Shown here in pieces: positions 53,026 through 64,000 of a stretch of DNA of 64,000 nt. The notes under the pieces were generated by a model. It did no database searches. It was given only the letters and a program-made list of their open reading frames with translations, and was not told where the DNA came from. Location of the stretch: positions 1,315,120 to 1,379,119 of the forward strand of contig NW_025920105.1 in the NCBI RefSeq assembly GCF_902686445.1. The letters are read 5' to 3'. The DNA comes from Sciurus carolinensis (lineage: Eukaryota; Chordata; Mammalia; Rodentia; Sciuridae). The translations under genes were made by a program, and so were the position numbers. Position 1 is the stretch's first letter; each line of letters begins with the position of its first letter.

Positions 53026-54479
53026 AACATTCACTTTTATTTGAAGGGGCTGCATTTTCTTCTTTATACCCAACCCCCATCTGCCTTGAAACACTGATCC
53101 AAAAATCAGACCACAAAGTCAGCTTATCAAAAAATCAGACCTCCAATTCAATTAGTCCAAGCACTGAGGCAGGTAGGAATGGTAGTCACATAGAACTACT
53201 AAACTCACCCCAATGTCAAAGAGCTAGTTAGACTGTTTTAGACTGTTGGAACATTCTGATTAAAAATCTTTCTTGACACTAATTAATTTAGAATTCTCCT
53301 CCCTACAACTTCTGTCCATTTGCCTCATCTCTGCCCTCTGAAGGAAAGATCAATGAACTCTGTTCTTGTATACAGCTTGGAAACTACCTATATCTGTGAA
53401 TCAAGAAAATGTTGAAGTACATGTCAAAAGTCAACATAATCTATCATTAAACATCAAGTGGAAAAACCGCCTATGTGTTTAATAATCTTATGAAACACAA
53501 CCTTTACTTAAATTTACTGTGCACCAATCAGAACACTGTCTCTCAAAGGGGGGAAAGGCAATTTTACCAGATGTTACACCAATTACACTTTACACATTGG
53601 AAGCTCAGTGCCATCACACATGCACCTCAAAACGTTCAATAAAACAGTCACTTCAGTACTCATTCTTCACAGAACATCACAAATTACAAAATAACTCCAA
53701 AAATGCTATGTCTCCTGATGTCAGAAAATTGGTTCCAGCACAAAACCTTAGGTATGACAGAAAACAAATATACTAGAAGAAATTATTTTATATACTTGAG
53801 TGCACTAGATAGATTTTCTACCTAATTAGGTAACTATAAAAAGAATAGGAAGTAATGAAAAGAAGCACAAAAACTTTTAAAGGCAGAGATAAATTTTATA
53901 CTTTATAATATAGCTAAAATTAAAATAACTACTAATAACTTAAGATTTCTTCATATTATACCAGAACAAGAATTTTTTTTTACTTGAAGCTTCTCAGAAA
54001 AGTAAGGATATATTGCTACCAAAACTCTCCTAAAGAACCTATAAACTTCTAAGTTGTACATACAATACTTAATGAACATGTTTTCTACTATTAATTACAG
54101 TAATGAGTTAATTTATTTCCTCTTCACTCTGTACCTAAATAATTATATAATTTATATAGATAGCACATATTGGTATCTGTCACAATACTATCAAAATTGC
54201 AATATTCTGATTTGACATATTAATCATCTTCCACTGAAAATACATTTTCAGTGGTCAAGAATTTTTACCTTAAGGAAAACATCACCAAATGCCTGCAGCA
54301 GGGGAGAACAAGGAGGAAATTCATTATCTCAGCTACTCTCTGTGCCAAATGCATTATAATTACATTTAAAGATTTTCTTAAATTTTCACACTTCTTTTAT
54401 TTTCCAGTAGACTACTAACTCAGCCAGTACTTATATGTTTACACTGTAATCAGTTCATTGAAACCATAATTATTACAAC
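53026..54479. other. No recognisable gene; one perfect hairpin
   Basis: AT-rich unassigned sequence. See hairpin at 54231-54254. Confidence 0.4.
54231..54254. repeat. Perfect 10-bp inverted repeat with 4-nt loop
   Basis: CCACTGAAAA, loop TACA, then TTTTCAGTGG. Confidence 0.95.
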
Positions 54480-54670
54480 TCATTTATATAGCTTTTCACA
54501 TTTTACAAAATGCTTCATAAGCACTATCTATTTAAGTCCTCCTGAGTATCAAGTACTAATTTAGTATTCCCACTGGAAAAACTGAACCCACTTGCTCCAA
54601 TATCATGGGACTGTTAACCAATAGAGATGGATTTCTGACTCCCAATCTGAGGCTTTTCCTGTGAAAATGC
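54480..54670. repeat. Ancient mammalian interspersed repeat relic (MIR/L2-like)
   Basis: ATATAGCTTTTCACATTTTA, then AAATGCTTCATAAGCACTAT follow a widespread ancient-repeat pattern. Family name uncertain. Confidence 0.45.
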
Positions 54671-54894
54671 AGAGATTTCCAGAAACTCCCTTCTTCAACA
54701 AAGAAATTAGACAAAAATCTGGACTCCTAGGTTAATGAACTGCTTTTCTTTTCTTTCTTATAGATGCACTCTCATCCTTAACCATAATACATGTGTATTG
54801 GCAAGAAATGGTAATGACAAAATAAAACACATCTAGGTGAGGATGGTTTGGATGAAACATTTAATGTCTGTCAAAAAATTAATTTATACACAGT

Positions 54895-55080
54895 TATAAA
54901 GCTGGAAGAGACCTTGAAAGTTATTTGTTCTTTTTCCATATCATTGATGAAGAAGCAAGGGTGATGCATAGGGAGCAAGAACTCCCTAAAAATTACTTGT
55001 TAAACTGCTCATTGGTGACACAGCCAGGACTATAGAGCTGTGTTCTCCCTACTTTATGCCCTAGTCCTGTTTCTCAATTA
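54895..55080. repeat. Ancient mammalian interspersed repeat relic
   Basis: AGCTGGAAGAGACCTTGAAA, then GATGAAGAAGC and GGTGACACAGCCAGGACTAT are in the order of a common ancient repeat. Family name uncertain. Confidence 0.55.
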
Positions 55081-56636
55081 AAGAATTAAGCACAGTCCAA
55101 ATATTTGTTAGAATCCATGACAGTGCCAGAGAGATTAAGAAATAAGATCTTAGCATAATAAATGCAAAATTATTGATATTTTATTTTTCAATTAGAACAG
55201 CAAAAACTTTGCTTATGGAAGAACATTTTTCTTTCATAAGAAAATGATCAGTGTGTTTACTTTAGGCTTTATCACTAAGATTAAAGGTAATTTCTGAAAT
55301 ATGACCTGTACTTTCTTTCATAAACAGAAGCTTTAAATTTTTTTCTTACTAAAATAGGCTTAAGTACAACAAAGCCATGATAGTCTTTCAAAAATGTCAC
55401 ACCTTTAAACCAATTTGGGGAGTAAAACTCCAACAACTTGGAGTTTCATCATCTTTTATAGGTATGAGCATCTTTAAAACATGTAGTAATTATCCCAACC
55501 CAGTTTATGTCCTCTGCGTATCTTTTTTGGTCTTCAGAATTTCATTAAATTATTTGAATGCAATAAGTATTTCCCTTCTGAGATTTAAATACTAGGCAGC
55601 AAAAAATCTCTGAAGCTTAACCAACCAAAAATAAATCTAAAAATGGCTCAACTTGTAAGCCATTTTCTAAACAATATTAATTCCCACACTAAAAAGTAAG
55701 TAATCTAATTAGTGTTTATTGTACATCTGAGATTTTGAAAAGACATATTCACCCACCAATTAAAACCTAATGTGAATTCTTTTTGAAGAGGTAAAGTACA
55801 AGAATTTTCTAGCTATTATTGAATGTCATTCCATGGGGGGGGGCATTTTTAAGCTCAACTCAGGGGTCAGAGAGATGTTGGTTTTAATATATTTTAATAT
55901 ATTTTCCCACTGGGCTCTCTCGGCATCTGCAGTAGTAGAAGGAAGAGTCAGTTGAGCCAGCTTGCCCACACCTTCCTGGTTATGCTTGAACTATGAATGT
56001 TTTGTCCTGAGTCTCTTTTTCTCCAGTGTAAATTGCCAGGAGTTGCCATGTTTATGCAAAATATACCAAAAACATGTTGCTATAGAAAATATCATTCAGA
56101 AGTCACTGTCCCTCCTCAGCTTCTACCCACACCCACTATACCTCTTCTCTTTGGTGGCATCTTATTCACAACTGGTGTGTTTAACTGTGAGACTGCTTGT
56201 CATTTTATTTTGCAATAATTCTTCCTAAAAGATGCCTCAGAATGCTGTCAATGTGCCCAAGATAACCTGTTCAGGCTGGGGTTGGCATCAGTGTAGCCCA
56301 AGGGTCTTCTTTACCATCCTGGGGCACATTCTTATTGCACACCACAGGCACCTAACAGGACAACATATACCATATAAGCACAATTAAGTTTCCTTTTCTC
56401 ATTGACCTTAAAAATTCATGTATAAATTTTTTTTTCATAAAATGTTTTTAATTAATTTGCATTGGCTCTATTCCAGTGGCCAAACCTAGCATTAGAAGTT
56501 TTCCCTGCCCAAGGCACGAGGTTGCTGCCACTACCATGAATTGTGACTGTGTTTTAGTTAAGAACTGGACAATTAAAGACATGTACCTTAAGGAAGTGCA
56601 TAGCTTCTTGAATTGTGTATCTTCTATGTTCTGTGA
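55081..56636. other. No recognisable gene or repeat
   Basis: AT-rich with short frames. A G-run interrupts at about 55839-55847. Confidence 0.4.
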
Positions 56637-56942
56637 AGTTATTATGACTTAAGTAGACTCTATAACAGTACCATTATTATCTACATATCATTGACACCTC
56701 AGGAGCCTATAAGACTGGAGTATCCTCTGTGATTTTAGTAGCCTAAATGAACATAGTAACTCCTGTGAATTGTGTAACCTGTATGGTCCAATTTACCTCT
56801 ATTACCTAAGGACTTTCTATGACCTGTATAGCCTCTAAAACTACAGTAGCACCTAGGACCTCTGTAGAATTTATGGCTTATGTAGCCCCTATTGCCTGTA
56901 TACTATCTATGACCTGAGGGACCTCTATAAATTGAGTAACCT
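56637..56942. repeat. Degenerate 18-bp minisatellite, about 17 units
   Basis: Units of exactly 18 bp are in register from at least 56691 (56709, 56727, 56745, 56763, 56781, 56799, 56817, and so on to 56925-56942). The consensus is about CTATGACCTGTGTAGCCT. Units differ at many positions but keep length, so the array is old and has lost homogenisation. Confidence 0.85.
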
Positions 56943-57705
56943 CTTTGGAAATCTCAACCTGTAGTTTTTGCAGGGATGGTTTTGGAGAAGGTTGTCAGTT
57001 CAGTCTTAATGAATCTTTGAGGAGTTGTCCCTTTTAGCAATACCAGTGATTCCCACAAACTTGGGGCACCTGCCAGACTGGATACAGAATCTGAACTGTG
57101 TTTTGCATGAAGTTGCTAAGAAGCTAGGAAGAACAGAATAGTCGCACTTTATGGAAGCAGCCTCAATTGAAAGAACTCAGTTCTCAGTGAGCAATATTGG
57201 GGTTTGTCCAGGTTTGAACTAGTGTGAAGAATTACTGCTTTTCAGATCTTGAAAAATGTTTCACTTTGGAACTGTGTGTGCCATTGATAAACAATAGTTC
57301 ATTGCAAGTGGAATTTTCTTTTCAAGGGAGTTATCTCAGAGTGCATAATTTAATGTGTACATTCTTATGAATATTCATATTTCCTGCTTTCCATATTCAT
57401 TCCCGAACCCAATTCCAAATCCAACCCTAAATGTAAAACTATTTGTAAAGTTATACCATAACTAAACATAATTTTGCATGAAAACATATATAGATATATG
57501 AATATTTGTGTTTTTTTACTTCTATATTTAATAATCAATGGTATATTTGCATATATGTTATATATTCATATATGTAATTTATGCATGTATCCATGTATTT
57601 TAAAAAGTGTATTTTTATGGCTCACATTAAACAATTTGCTATTTCAATATATTTTTGAGCATATTTTCTGGTGAAAAGTCATGTTTCCTGATATACATAT
57701 TCATA

Positions 57706-57724
57706 CCCTAACCCTAACCCTAAC
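57706..57724. repeat. Interstitial telomere-like run
   Basis: CCCTAACCCTAACCCTAAC inside unit 2 of the satellite. A similar, slightly drifted run is at 58775-58795. Confidence 0.9.
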
Positions 57725-58017
57725 ACAACTCTAAATCTAATTCTAACTTGAAATTTGCTCCTATACCTAATCTTCAACTTACAGAAGTGCATATATTGAA
57801 ATAAGAATAGTTATGTGTGTTTTGACTTATACCTTCAATTAACAAAGATATATTTGCATACATATAATTATATATTCATATATATAATTATAAATGCATT
57901 CCCAAGGTTAAAAACATATCTATTTATTTCTGACATTAAACAATTCCTTATTTAAAAACATATACACATTTTCATACTTATTTTCAAATGTAATTGTTTA
58001 TGAATATTCATGTTTCA

Positions 58018-58052
58018 TTATATATATATATATATATATATACATATATATA
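58018..58052. repeat. (TA)n microsatellite
   Basis: A TA run inside unit 3 of the satellite, extending it locally. Confidence 0.9.
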
Positions 58053-58100
58053 TTCAATCCCTAACCATATGCAGAAAACAATAAAAAATGTAATAGTTGG

Positions 58101-58192
58101 CTGGGGAGATATTTTAGTTGGTAGAATGCTTTTCTTGCAAGAATAAGGCCCTGGGTTCAATCCCCAGCACTGCAAAAAAAAAAAAAAAAAAA
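58101..58192 (+). mobile_element. ID SINE inserted in the satellite
   Basis: GGCTGGGGAGATATTTTAGT, GCCCTGGGTTCAATCCCCAG and an A-run tail. It interrupts unit 3. Confidence 0.9.
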
Positions 58193-58996
58193 GAATTAAT
58201 AAACCTAACATTGTGTGAATAAACCTAATTCTACATAAAAGCACATGTGATGATTGATGTGTATTTTGATTAATATGTTCAATAATAAATGTTTGTATAT
58301 ATTATACACAACACACATAACTTTTAGTGTATCCCTAAATTTAAAGTGTATTTATAATAGTCACATTAAACCCTTCTCTATTTCAAAATGTTTTGTTTAT
58401 TTTTTCATACGTATTTTCACATGTACATTCTTATACATATTCATATTTCCAGACATATATATTTGTTTCCTAAACAACTCAAAATTTATAACTGACTCTA
58501 ATCTTACCCCTATATCTAAACCTAATTTTATGTAAGTTTGTACAGTGATATCAATATTCATGTTACTTTTATTTGCATATTAAATTATTAAATGCTATAT
58601 CTTATACATTAATTTATGTGATATATCCATGCATCTGCAATTTTGAGTAAATATATTCAAGTGACTCACATTATAAATATTCCTGTATCAGAAAACATGT
58701 ATTCATATATTTTCAAACATATTTCACACATACATTCTCATGAAATTTTACATTTACTGATATTCATATTAATTCCCTAACCCTAACCCAAACCCAACAC
58801 AAAATTGAATTCTAACCCTAACCCAAACCAATATGTAAACCTAATTTCATATAAAAGTGCTTATACTAATATGCATATTTATGCACTTGTTGACATATAT
58901 TAAAATATCAAAGGTATATTAGCATACAATATATTAATTTTTGGGTTATATATAACATCACTAAATTTTTAAAAGTATATTCCTATGACTTATATT

Positions 58997-59310
58997 AAAC
59001 CAAAAGGATTCATCACTCATGAATAAAAATGCATTAGATTTATTAGTGTTGATATTATGTTCTACTTTACTGAATTGATTTATGAGATCTAGAAGTTTTC
59101 TGGTGGAATTTTTGGGCTCTAAATATAGAATCTTGTCATTGGTGAATGGTGATAGTTTGAGTTCTTTTTCTCTTCATATCCCTTTATTTTCTCTGTCTAA
59201 TTTTTCTGGCTAGAGTTTCAAGGACAGTGTTGAATAGACGTTGTGAAAGAGAGAATCCCTTTCTTCTTCCAGTTTTAAGGGGTAATGCTTTCAGTTTTTC
59301 TCGATAACTA
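58997..59310 (-). mobile_element. Internal L1 ORF2 fragment without tail
   Basis: Matches 23233-23560 (older L1) and about 31190-31510 (younger L1) in order: GAATAAAAATGCATTAGATT, then TTATGAGATCTAGAAGTTTT and GGTAATGCTTTCAGTTTTTC. It has neither L1 end nor poly(A) tail. The reverse-transcriptase FADD motif has mutated (the minus strand reads FTND). It interrupts unit 5 of the satellite. Confidence 0.85.
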
Positions 59311-59492
59311 GACATACTACAGTTGAAAAAAAGTATATATATATGACTCTAAGTATACACTTCAACTTTCAGAACATATAAGTTTATATATTGTTTTATA
59401 CATATTTTCTCATGTACATTTTTATGAATATTTATTTTACTCTATGTACATATTTATTCCCTTTAAAACAAAAAATTTAAAACTATTTTTGT

Positions 59493-59694
59493 TTGTTTAC
59501 TTTTTTCACACTGTGGATCAAACTCAGGGGCACTCAACCACCAAGCCATATCCCCAGAGCTATTTTATATTTTATTTAGAGGCAGAGTCTCACTGAGTTG
59601 CTTAGTGCATCATTGCTGCTGAATCTGGCTTTGATTTTTTGATGATCCTGCCTCCGCCTCTGAAGCTGCTGGGATTACAGATATGTGCCACTTA
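59493..59694 (-). mobile_element. Composite SINE inserted in the satellite
   Basis: AAACTCAGGGGCACTCAACC, GAGTCTCACTGAGTTGCTTA and GCTGGGATTACAGATATGTG in reverse order. It interrupts unit 6. Confidence 0.88.
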
Positions 59695-59907
59695 ACACAT
59701 CATCAAAAGTTAACACTCACTGTAATGTTAACACTATAAGTAAACCTAATTTTACATAGAAGTGTGTATGCTAATGTGAGTGCTTACAGGTATTTTGACT
59801 TAAATGTCAAATTATTGATGCCATATTTGCATATACATTATTACATATTCAGTTTTTTGTTATATTCATGTAGCCCCAACTTAAAAATGTACATTATTAT
59901 TATTCAA

Positions 59908-59924
59908 ACAATTTGAAATTGTTA
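59908..59924. repeat. Short palindrome at the junction of the two satellites
   Basis: AACAATTTGAAATTGTT: 8-bp arms around one base. A near copy occurs at the matching place in the fourth unit (about 60918). Confidence 0.7.
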
Positions 59925-62330
59925 TACTTCATGTTTTTCAGAACTTTTGCTTTGTGCTAATTCATCCAAATTCAAACCAGACTGTTCTCACTGACAACAG
60001 AGTGGGAGCATACAGGTTGGAAATGCTTGCTGAAACTGCTCCTGTTAAGCACTTAATAAGTGTTTTTGGCCAGCACATTCAAAAATCATTTCAGGAACAA
60101 TTTCTCAATGTCTACTTGAAATCCACTGGTGAAACTTTTTCAGAAAACACAATTTAACAGAATAACCAGTTGCCAATATCAAAAATGCTTTGAAATGAAA
60201 CTATTGCTTCTGCTGCTTGAAAGCACATTTGTTTTGTGAAAATTTATCCAAATTCAAAGCACAATGTTCCCATTCCAACCAGAGTGAGGACATACAGGTT
60301 TCAGCTGCTTGCTGAAACTACACTGTTAAGCACACCTATGGTGTTCCAGCACAGTCAAAATATAGTGTAGGTAAAATATTCAAGTGGGGCTAATAAGAGT
60401 GGTTTTGCTTCTATTACAACCAACTTCTTGGAGCAGAGTAAAACTTTGAAGAGGATCAGTTTTTCAAGTCTCAATGAAATCTATTGGTGAAACACTTTCA
60501 GAAAACTCAGTTTAACAGCATGTATATTCTACCAATGCTACACATGCTTTGAAATAAAACCATTTCTTCTGATGTTTGAAAGTGCTCTTGCTTTGATCTA
60601 CCACATTCACATTTATACCATTATTTTCTCAATGCAATCAAAGTGAGTGCACACAGAATGAAGCTTCTTACTGAAACTTCTCCTCTTAGACCCTTCTAAG
60701 CTGTAGTGAAACATTGCATTCCAGTATATTTTGGGAGCAATGTAGGAACAAAGGTAACAAGATATCCCTTGCACCCAGGAGCATTGTCTTCTGAGACCAT
60801 GATGGCGCTACAGAGAACAATTGCCCAGTTTATTAAAATCCACTTGTGAAACTTTTCTGAACTGTCACTTCATATGCAGTTGCTGCTTCAAATTAAGTGT
60901 CTCCTTCAATGTTACAAACAACTTGAAATTGTTATACATTGTGCTTTTGCACACTTTTCCTTTGTGTTATTCATCTAAATTCAAACCACACTGTTCTCAC
61001 TGACAACAGAGTGGGAGCATACAGGTTGGAGCTGCTTGCTGGAACTGTTCCTGTTAAGCACTTATTAAGTGTTTTTGGCCAGTACATTCAAAAATCACTT
61101 CAAGCCCAAAATACACACTGGGCTCACAAGAGAACTCTTGCTTCTATTAGGATCAATTTCTTAGAGCAAAGTGCACCTTTGCAAAGAAACAATTTCTCAA
61201 AGTCTCATTGAAATCCACTGGTGAAACATTTTTAAAAAACACAATTTAACAGCATATACCATTGGCAATGGAACAAATGCTATGATCCATTTCTATTAAT
61301 CCATTGCTTCTGATGCTTGAAAGTGCTCTCCCTTAGTGCTACCGCATCCAAATTCAAACCAGAGCAGTGTTCTCATCCAGATCAGAGTGAGGGCACACAG
61401 GTTGAAGCTCTTTTCTGAAACTTCTCCTGTTTGGAAATACTGTGCTGTTTTCAAACAGCACAAAGCATGTTTCAAACCCAATGTAAGAACAGAGGTAGCA
61501 AGTGGTTCCTTGTACATGGGAGCACCATTTTCAGGGAATGTGGCGGGACTGCAGAGAACATCAATTTCCCAGGGATTCATTGAAATCCATTTGTGACACT
61601 TTTTCAGAAAACTCATTTCAAGTGTCATTCCCCTTCAAATTAAGTGCTGTTTCAATGTTACAAACTCTTTGAACTGAAAGCAGGAAACCTTGTGTTCAAA
61701 AGCACATTTGCTTTGTGCTTATTCATTCAAATTCAATTGACAGTGTTCTGAATGAGAACAGAATGAGAGCATACAGGTTGAAGCTGCTTCCTGGAACTAC
61801 ACTGGTAAGCACAGCTATGGTGTTCTCAGCTTGCACATTCAAAAAAGATTTCTGGCAAAATATACAAATGAGACTCATAAGAGTTCTTCTGTTTCTATTA
61901 GAACCAACATCTTGAAGCAGAGTGAAACTTTAAGGAGGATCACTTTTTGAAAGTGAAATCCACTGGTAAAACATTTCCAGAAAATTCAATCTAACAGCAT
62001 ATACTAGAAACCAATGGTACAAATGCTTTGAAATGAAAACATTTCTTCTGGTTCTTGAAAGTGCTCTTAGATTGTGCTACCACCTCCAAATTCAAACCAC
62101 AATGTTCTCATTGCAAACACAGTGATTGCATAGTGAATGAAGCTTCTTGATGAAACTTCTGCTCTTGTGCATTTCTAATCTGTAATCAAAGAGCAGATTC
62201 CATGATAATTTAGGCCCAATGTAGAAAGGAGGAACAAGATATTCCTTGTACCCAGGAGCAAAATTTTCTGGAACCATGGTTTGAGTTAAGAGAATAGTGG
62301 TAACCTAATATAAGCCAAAAGTTTACTGAG
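59908..62330. repeat. Second satellite: about 370-bp units in A/B dimers
   Basis: Seven units are marked by CCAAATTCAAACC-like lines at about 59968, 60250, 60609, 60977, 61350, 61729 and 62088 (spacing 282, 359, 368, 373, 379, 359). B units (third, fifth, seventh) share TGAAAGTGCTCT and AGGAGCA lines; A units share AGCATACAGGTT and AAGCAC lines. Two A subtypes alternate (first and fourth; second and sixth), giving an A1-B-A2-B order with period about 1480 bp. The B unit after the first A is missing. Confidence 0.82.
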
Positions 62331-64000
62331 ATCTGTCTCTGTTCCAAATCCTGAGGGACATAAGTAAAAAAGAATTCAATATCGTGTCCTCATCTGGACT
62401 GTTCATGACATCATTGGCCAAGAGCTTTGTATTTCACTGGCTTACAGTAGTACAAATTCCTAGCTTCTGATTTCTTCCATAAAATGTTCCATAAAGTAAT
62501 TGTGAGCCACTATATGCAAACCTGTACAACTCTAGGCACCAGCAAAAGAGCAGATTCTAAGACTGTTAGTCAGGTGGAGCTATTTTATTAAAAATTACAG
62601 CATGTTTCCACAACCCATGAAAGCTAAAGAAGGCAAGATGTAGATTACAGAAATTTAATATTATCTTCTTTTTGATTCAGTGTGGCCTGTATATGCATAC
62701 TGAATCAAGGACAAAATGAGTTTGGTTCTACACTTTCCATTTTTATTTCTTTTTTTCTGACTTATGACATCATTAGTAAGCATGGCAGCAAAATAATCTG
62801 AGAGACAAGAGAGCATCAATCTGTTAGTTGGAATTTTGTGATCAGCAGCAACTAAAATTATATCACATAACTTTTTAATGTCTTGAATAATTTCCCATTT
62901 TTAAATATTTTATTTGCTCATCCTGATTAAGGGTTTGAAGAAAATCGTATGATAAACATGGTTCCATTGAATGGCAGAATGATAATGTATGACTAATACT
63001 GGAAATCTATGACTGGCTCTGGAGGCAGCCTGGGGTCATGGTGGGATCAGCTGGCCAAGACTGAGGAGGAGGGAAAGAGGGATAGAGGAATTCTCAGCCT
63101 CTCACACATTCCTGGCCTGTTCCCAGCATCTTAACCTGAAACACTGTGCCAAAGTCACAGTCTTGTAGATTATGTAAGTAAACTGAGAATAATACCTCCA
63201 ATACAGTATAAGTAGTACTCCTTTAGGTATTGGGGCAGTGCTCGGGAGCACAGCACAGAAGCAGTTAACTATTGAGAAGTGTGAAGGAAGAAAGGGAGTT
63301 GAAAATCTCAGTTTGATCACAAGGAATGTATTTCCTATCCTCATGCACAAAAGATTGCTAATAGAACTCCCTATTACACATTACTAAGCACTATCTCCTT
63401 TATAAAAGAGTAGGAAAGACAGGTCCATTAATTTAAAAGCAGCACTCCAGCTCTTTAAAAGTTCATTAAACACAACATCATTTCCTTGACTGCTTACTTA
63501 GTTTTATTCTATAGCAACTTTTCTACTACCCAGTGCTCTTGGGACATGTCTTTATCAACATAATATTATACAGTTATTGAAGACACCAGAAGCCAAAGTC
63601 ATGCAGCAATGTACTACATCCACTTTCTTTAATGGTCTAAATCATTCAGAGGGAGAAAGCATTAAATTCTATACATTGTGGTTTATTAATCAACATTTTG
63701 TGTAATTTAGGCAGTGAAAAATTGATTTTAAAAAGATAAAATTATGATATGCTTACAAATAATGTAAAACTTGAAAGATGATAAAAACATATTACTTAAA
63801 TCATTAATTAATAAAAGAACAAGTATGATGTTATTAACAGTTCAATGATCTCCAAAGTTCCAAAACTTACAAAAGTTAAATTGGAAATGCTGAAATGAAT
63901 TCACAGAGAGATATAAATCTGGCCTTTCATACTAGGGTAGAAATGCAGATTGATCCACCAAACACAATTTAGATCTATGGGCAGGTATTAGGTATATGTT
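62331..64000. other. No recognisable gene or repeat
   Basis: The tandem array stops at about 62330. The rest is ordinary AT-rich sequence, slightly GC-richer at 63000-63150. No open frame worth naming. Confidence 0.45.

Larger units (their letters stand above)
57346..59907. repeat. AT-rich satellite, six units of about 310-330 bp with telomere-like runs
   Basis: Shared landmarks recur in order: CATATTTCC, then a CCCTAA-related stretch, AAACCTAATTTTACAT (near 57460, 57770, 58212, 58518, 58836, 59743), TATATTTGCATA, and CACATTAAACAATT (near 57620, 57926, 58360, 58660, 58987). Larger gaps between landmarks are explained by the SINEs at 58101 and 59493 and the L1 fragment at 58997. CCCTAA is repeated three times at 57706-57723 and twice at 58775-58786, always in the same part of the unit. 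Confidence 0.85.

Noticed and set aside
56637..56942. A CRISPR-like array because of regular spacing
   Set aside because: Units are contiguous and degenerate, without conserved repeats separated by unique spacers, and the context is a mammalian genome.
57706..57724. A true chromosome end
   Set aside because: Only three CCCTAA repeats, embedded in a satellite with sequence continuing on both sides; it is interstitial.
59954..61211. Similar peptides in open frames at 59954-60157 and 60939-61211
   Set aside because: They are translations of the same satellite subtype (A1); similarity follows from the DNA repeat, other units have stops, and frame lengths differ.

Overview
This is a 64 kb stretch of AT-rich mammalian DNA built almost entirely from transposable-element copies and tandem repeats. 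I find no intact host gene. The tRNA-like ID SINEs, the longer SINEs that combine a B1-like part with an ID part, and the 3' ends of the L1 copies point to a squirrel-family rodent (ground squirrel, marmot or relative). That assignment is inference from repeat style, not from a gene.

Layout. 0-6.4 kb: the 5' part of a decayed class I endogenous retrovirus (ERV) on the minus strand, with leader, gag relics and LTR; a class II solo LTR with a clean 6-bp target duplication lies inside its LTR. 6.4-19 kb: mostly unassigned sequence with old L1 pieces, an ID SINE, a young 5'-truncated L1, an unidentified retrocopy-like block and an LTR-like block. 19-27.3 kb: a second copy of the class I LTR, then a long minus-strand L1 split by a near full-length UBE2D3 processed pseudogene. 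27.3-39.9 kb: ancient L1 pieces, then a full-length minus-strand L1 (about 6.6 kb once its insertion is removed). Its 5' UTR is split by a 4.0 kb betaretrovirus-like provirus that keeps both LTRs, a tRNA-Phe-type primer site, five leader repeats of 26 bp, a broken gag N-terminus and a broken env transmembrane part, but no recognisable pol. 40-53 kb: SINEs, old L1 pieces, and a cluster of LTRs, two of them nested with exact target duplications, plus GC-rich blocks I could not identify. 53-56.6 kb: quiet sequence with two ancient-repeat relics.

56.6-62.3 kb is the most unusual part. Three kinds of tandem repeat follow one another: a degenerate 18-bp minisatellite (about 17 units), an AT-rich satellite of about 310-330 bp (six units) in which several units carry telomere-like CCCTAA runs at the same internal position, and a second satellite with a unit of about 370 bp, an alternating A/B dimer of about 740 bp and an apparent four-unit order of about 1480 bp. 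SINEs and a tail-less internal L1 fragment have invaded the first satellite. The last 1.7 kb shows nothing I can name.

How it fits together: nesting gives a relative order of events. Ancient L1M pieces came first, then the class I ERV and the older L1, then the UBE2D3 retrocopy and the younger L1, then the class II LTR elements. By a hand count the two provirus LTRs differ at about 20 of 314 positions. No operon, tRNA, rRNA, CRISPR or intact coding gene is supported.
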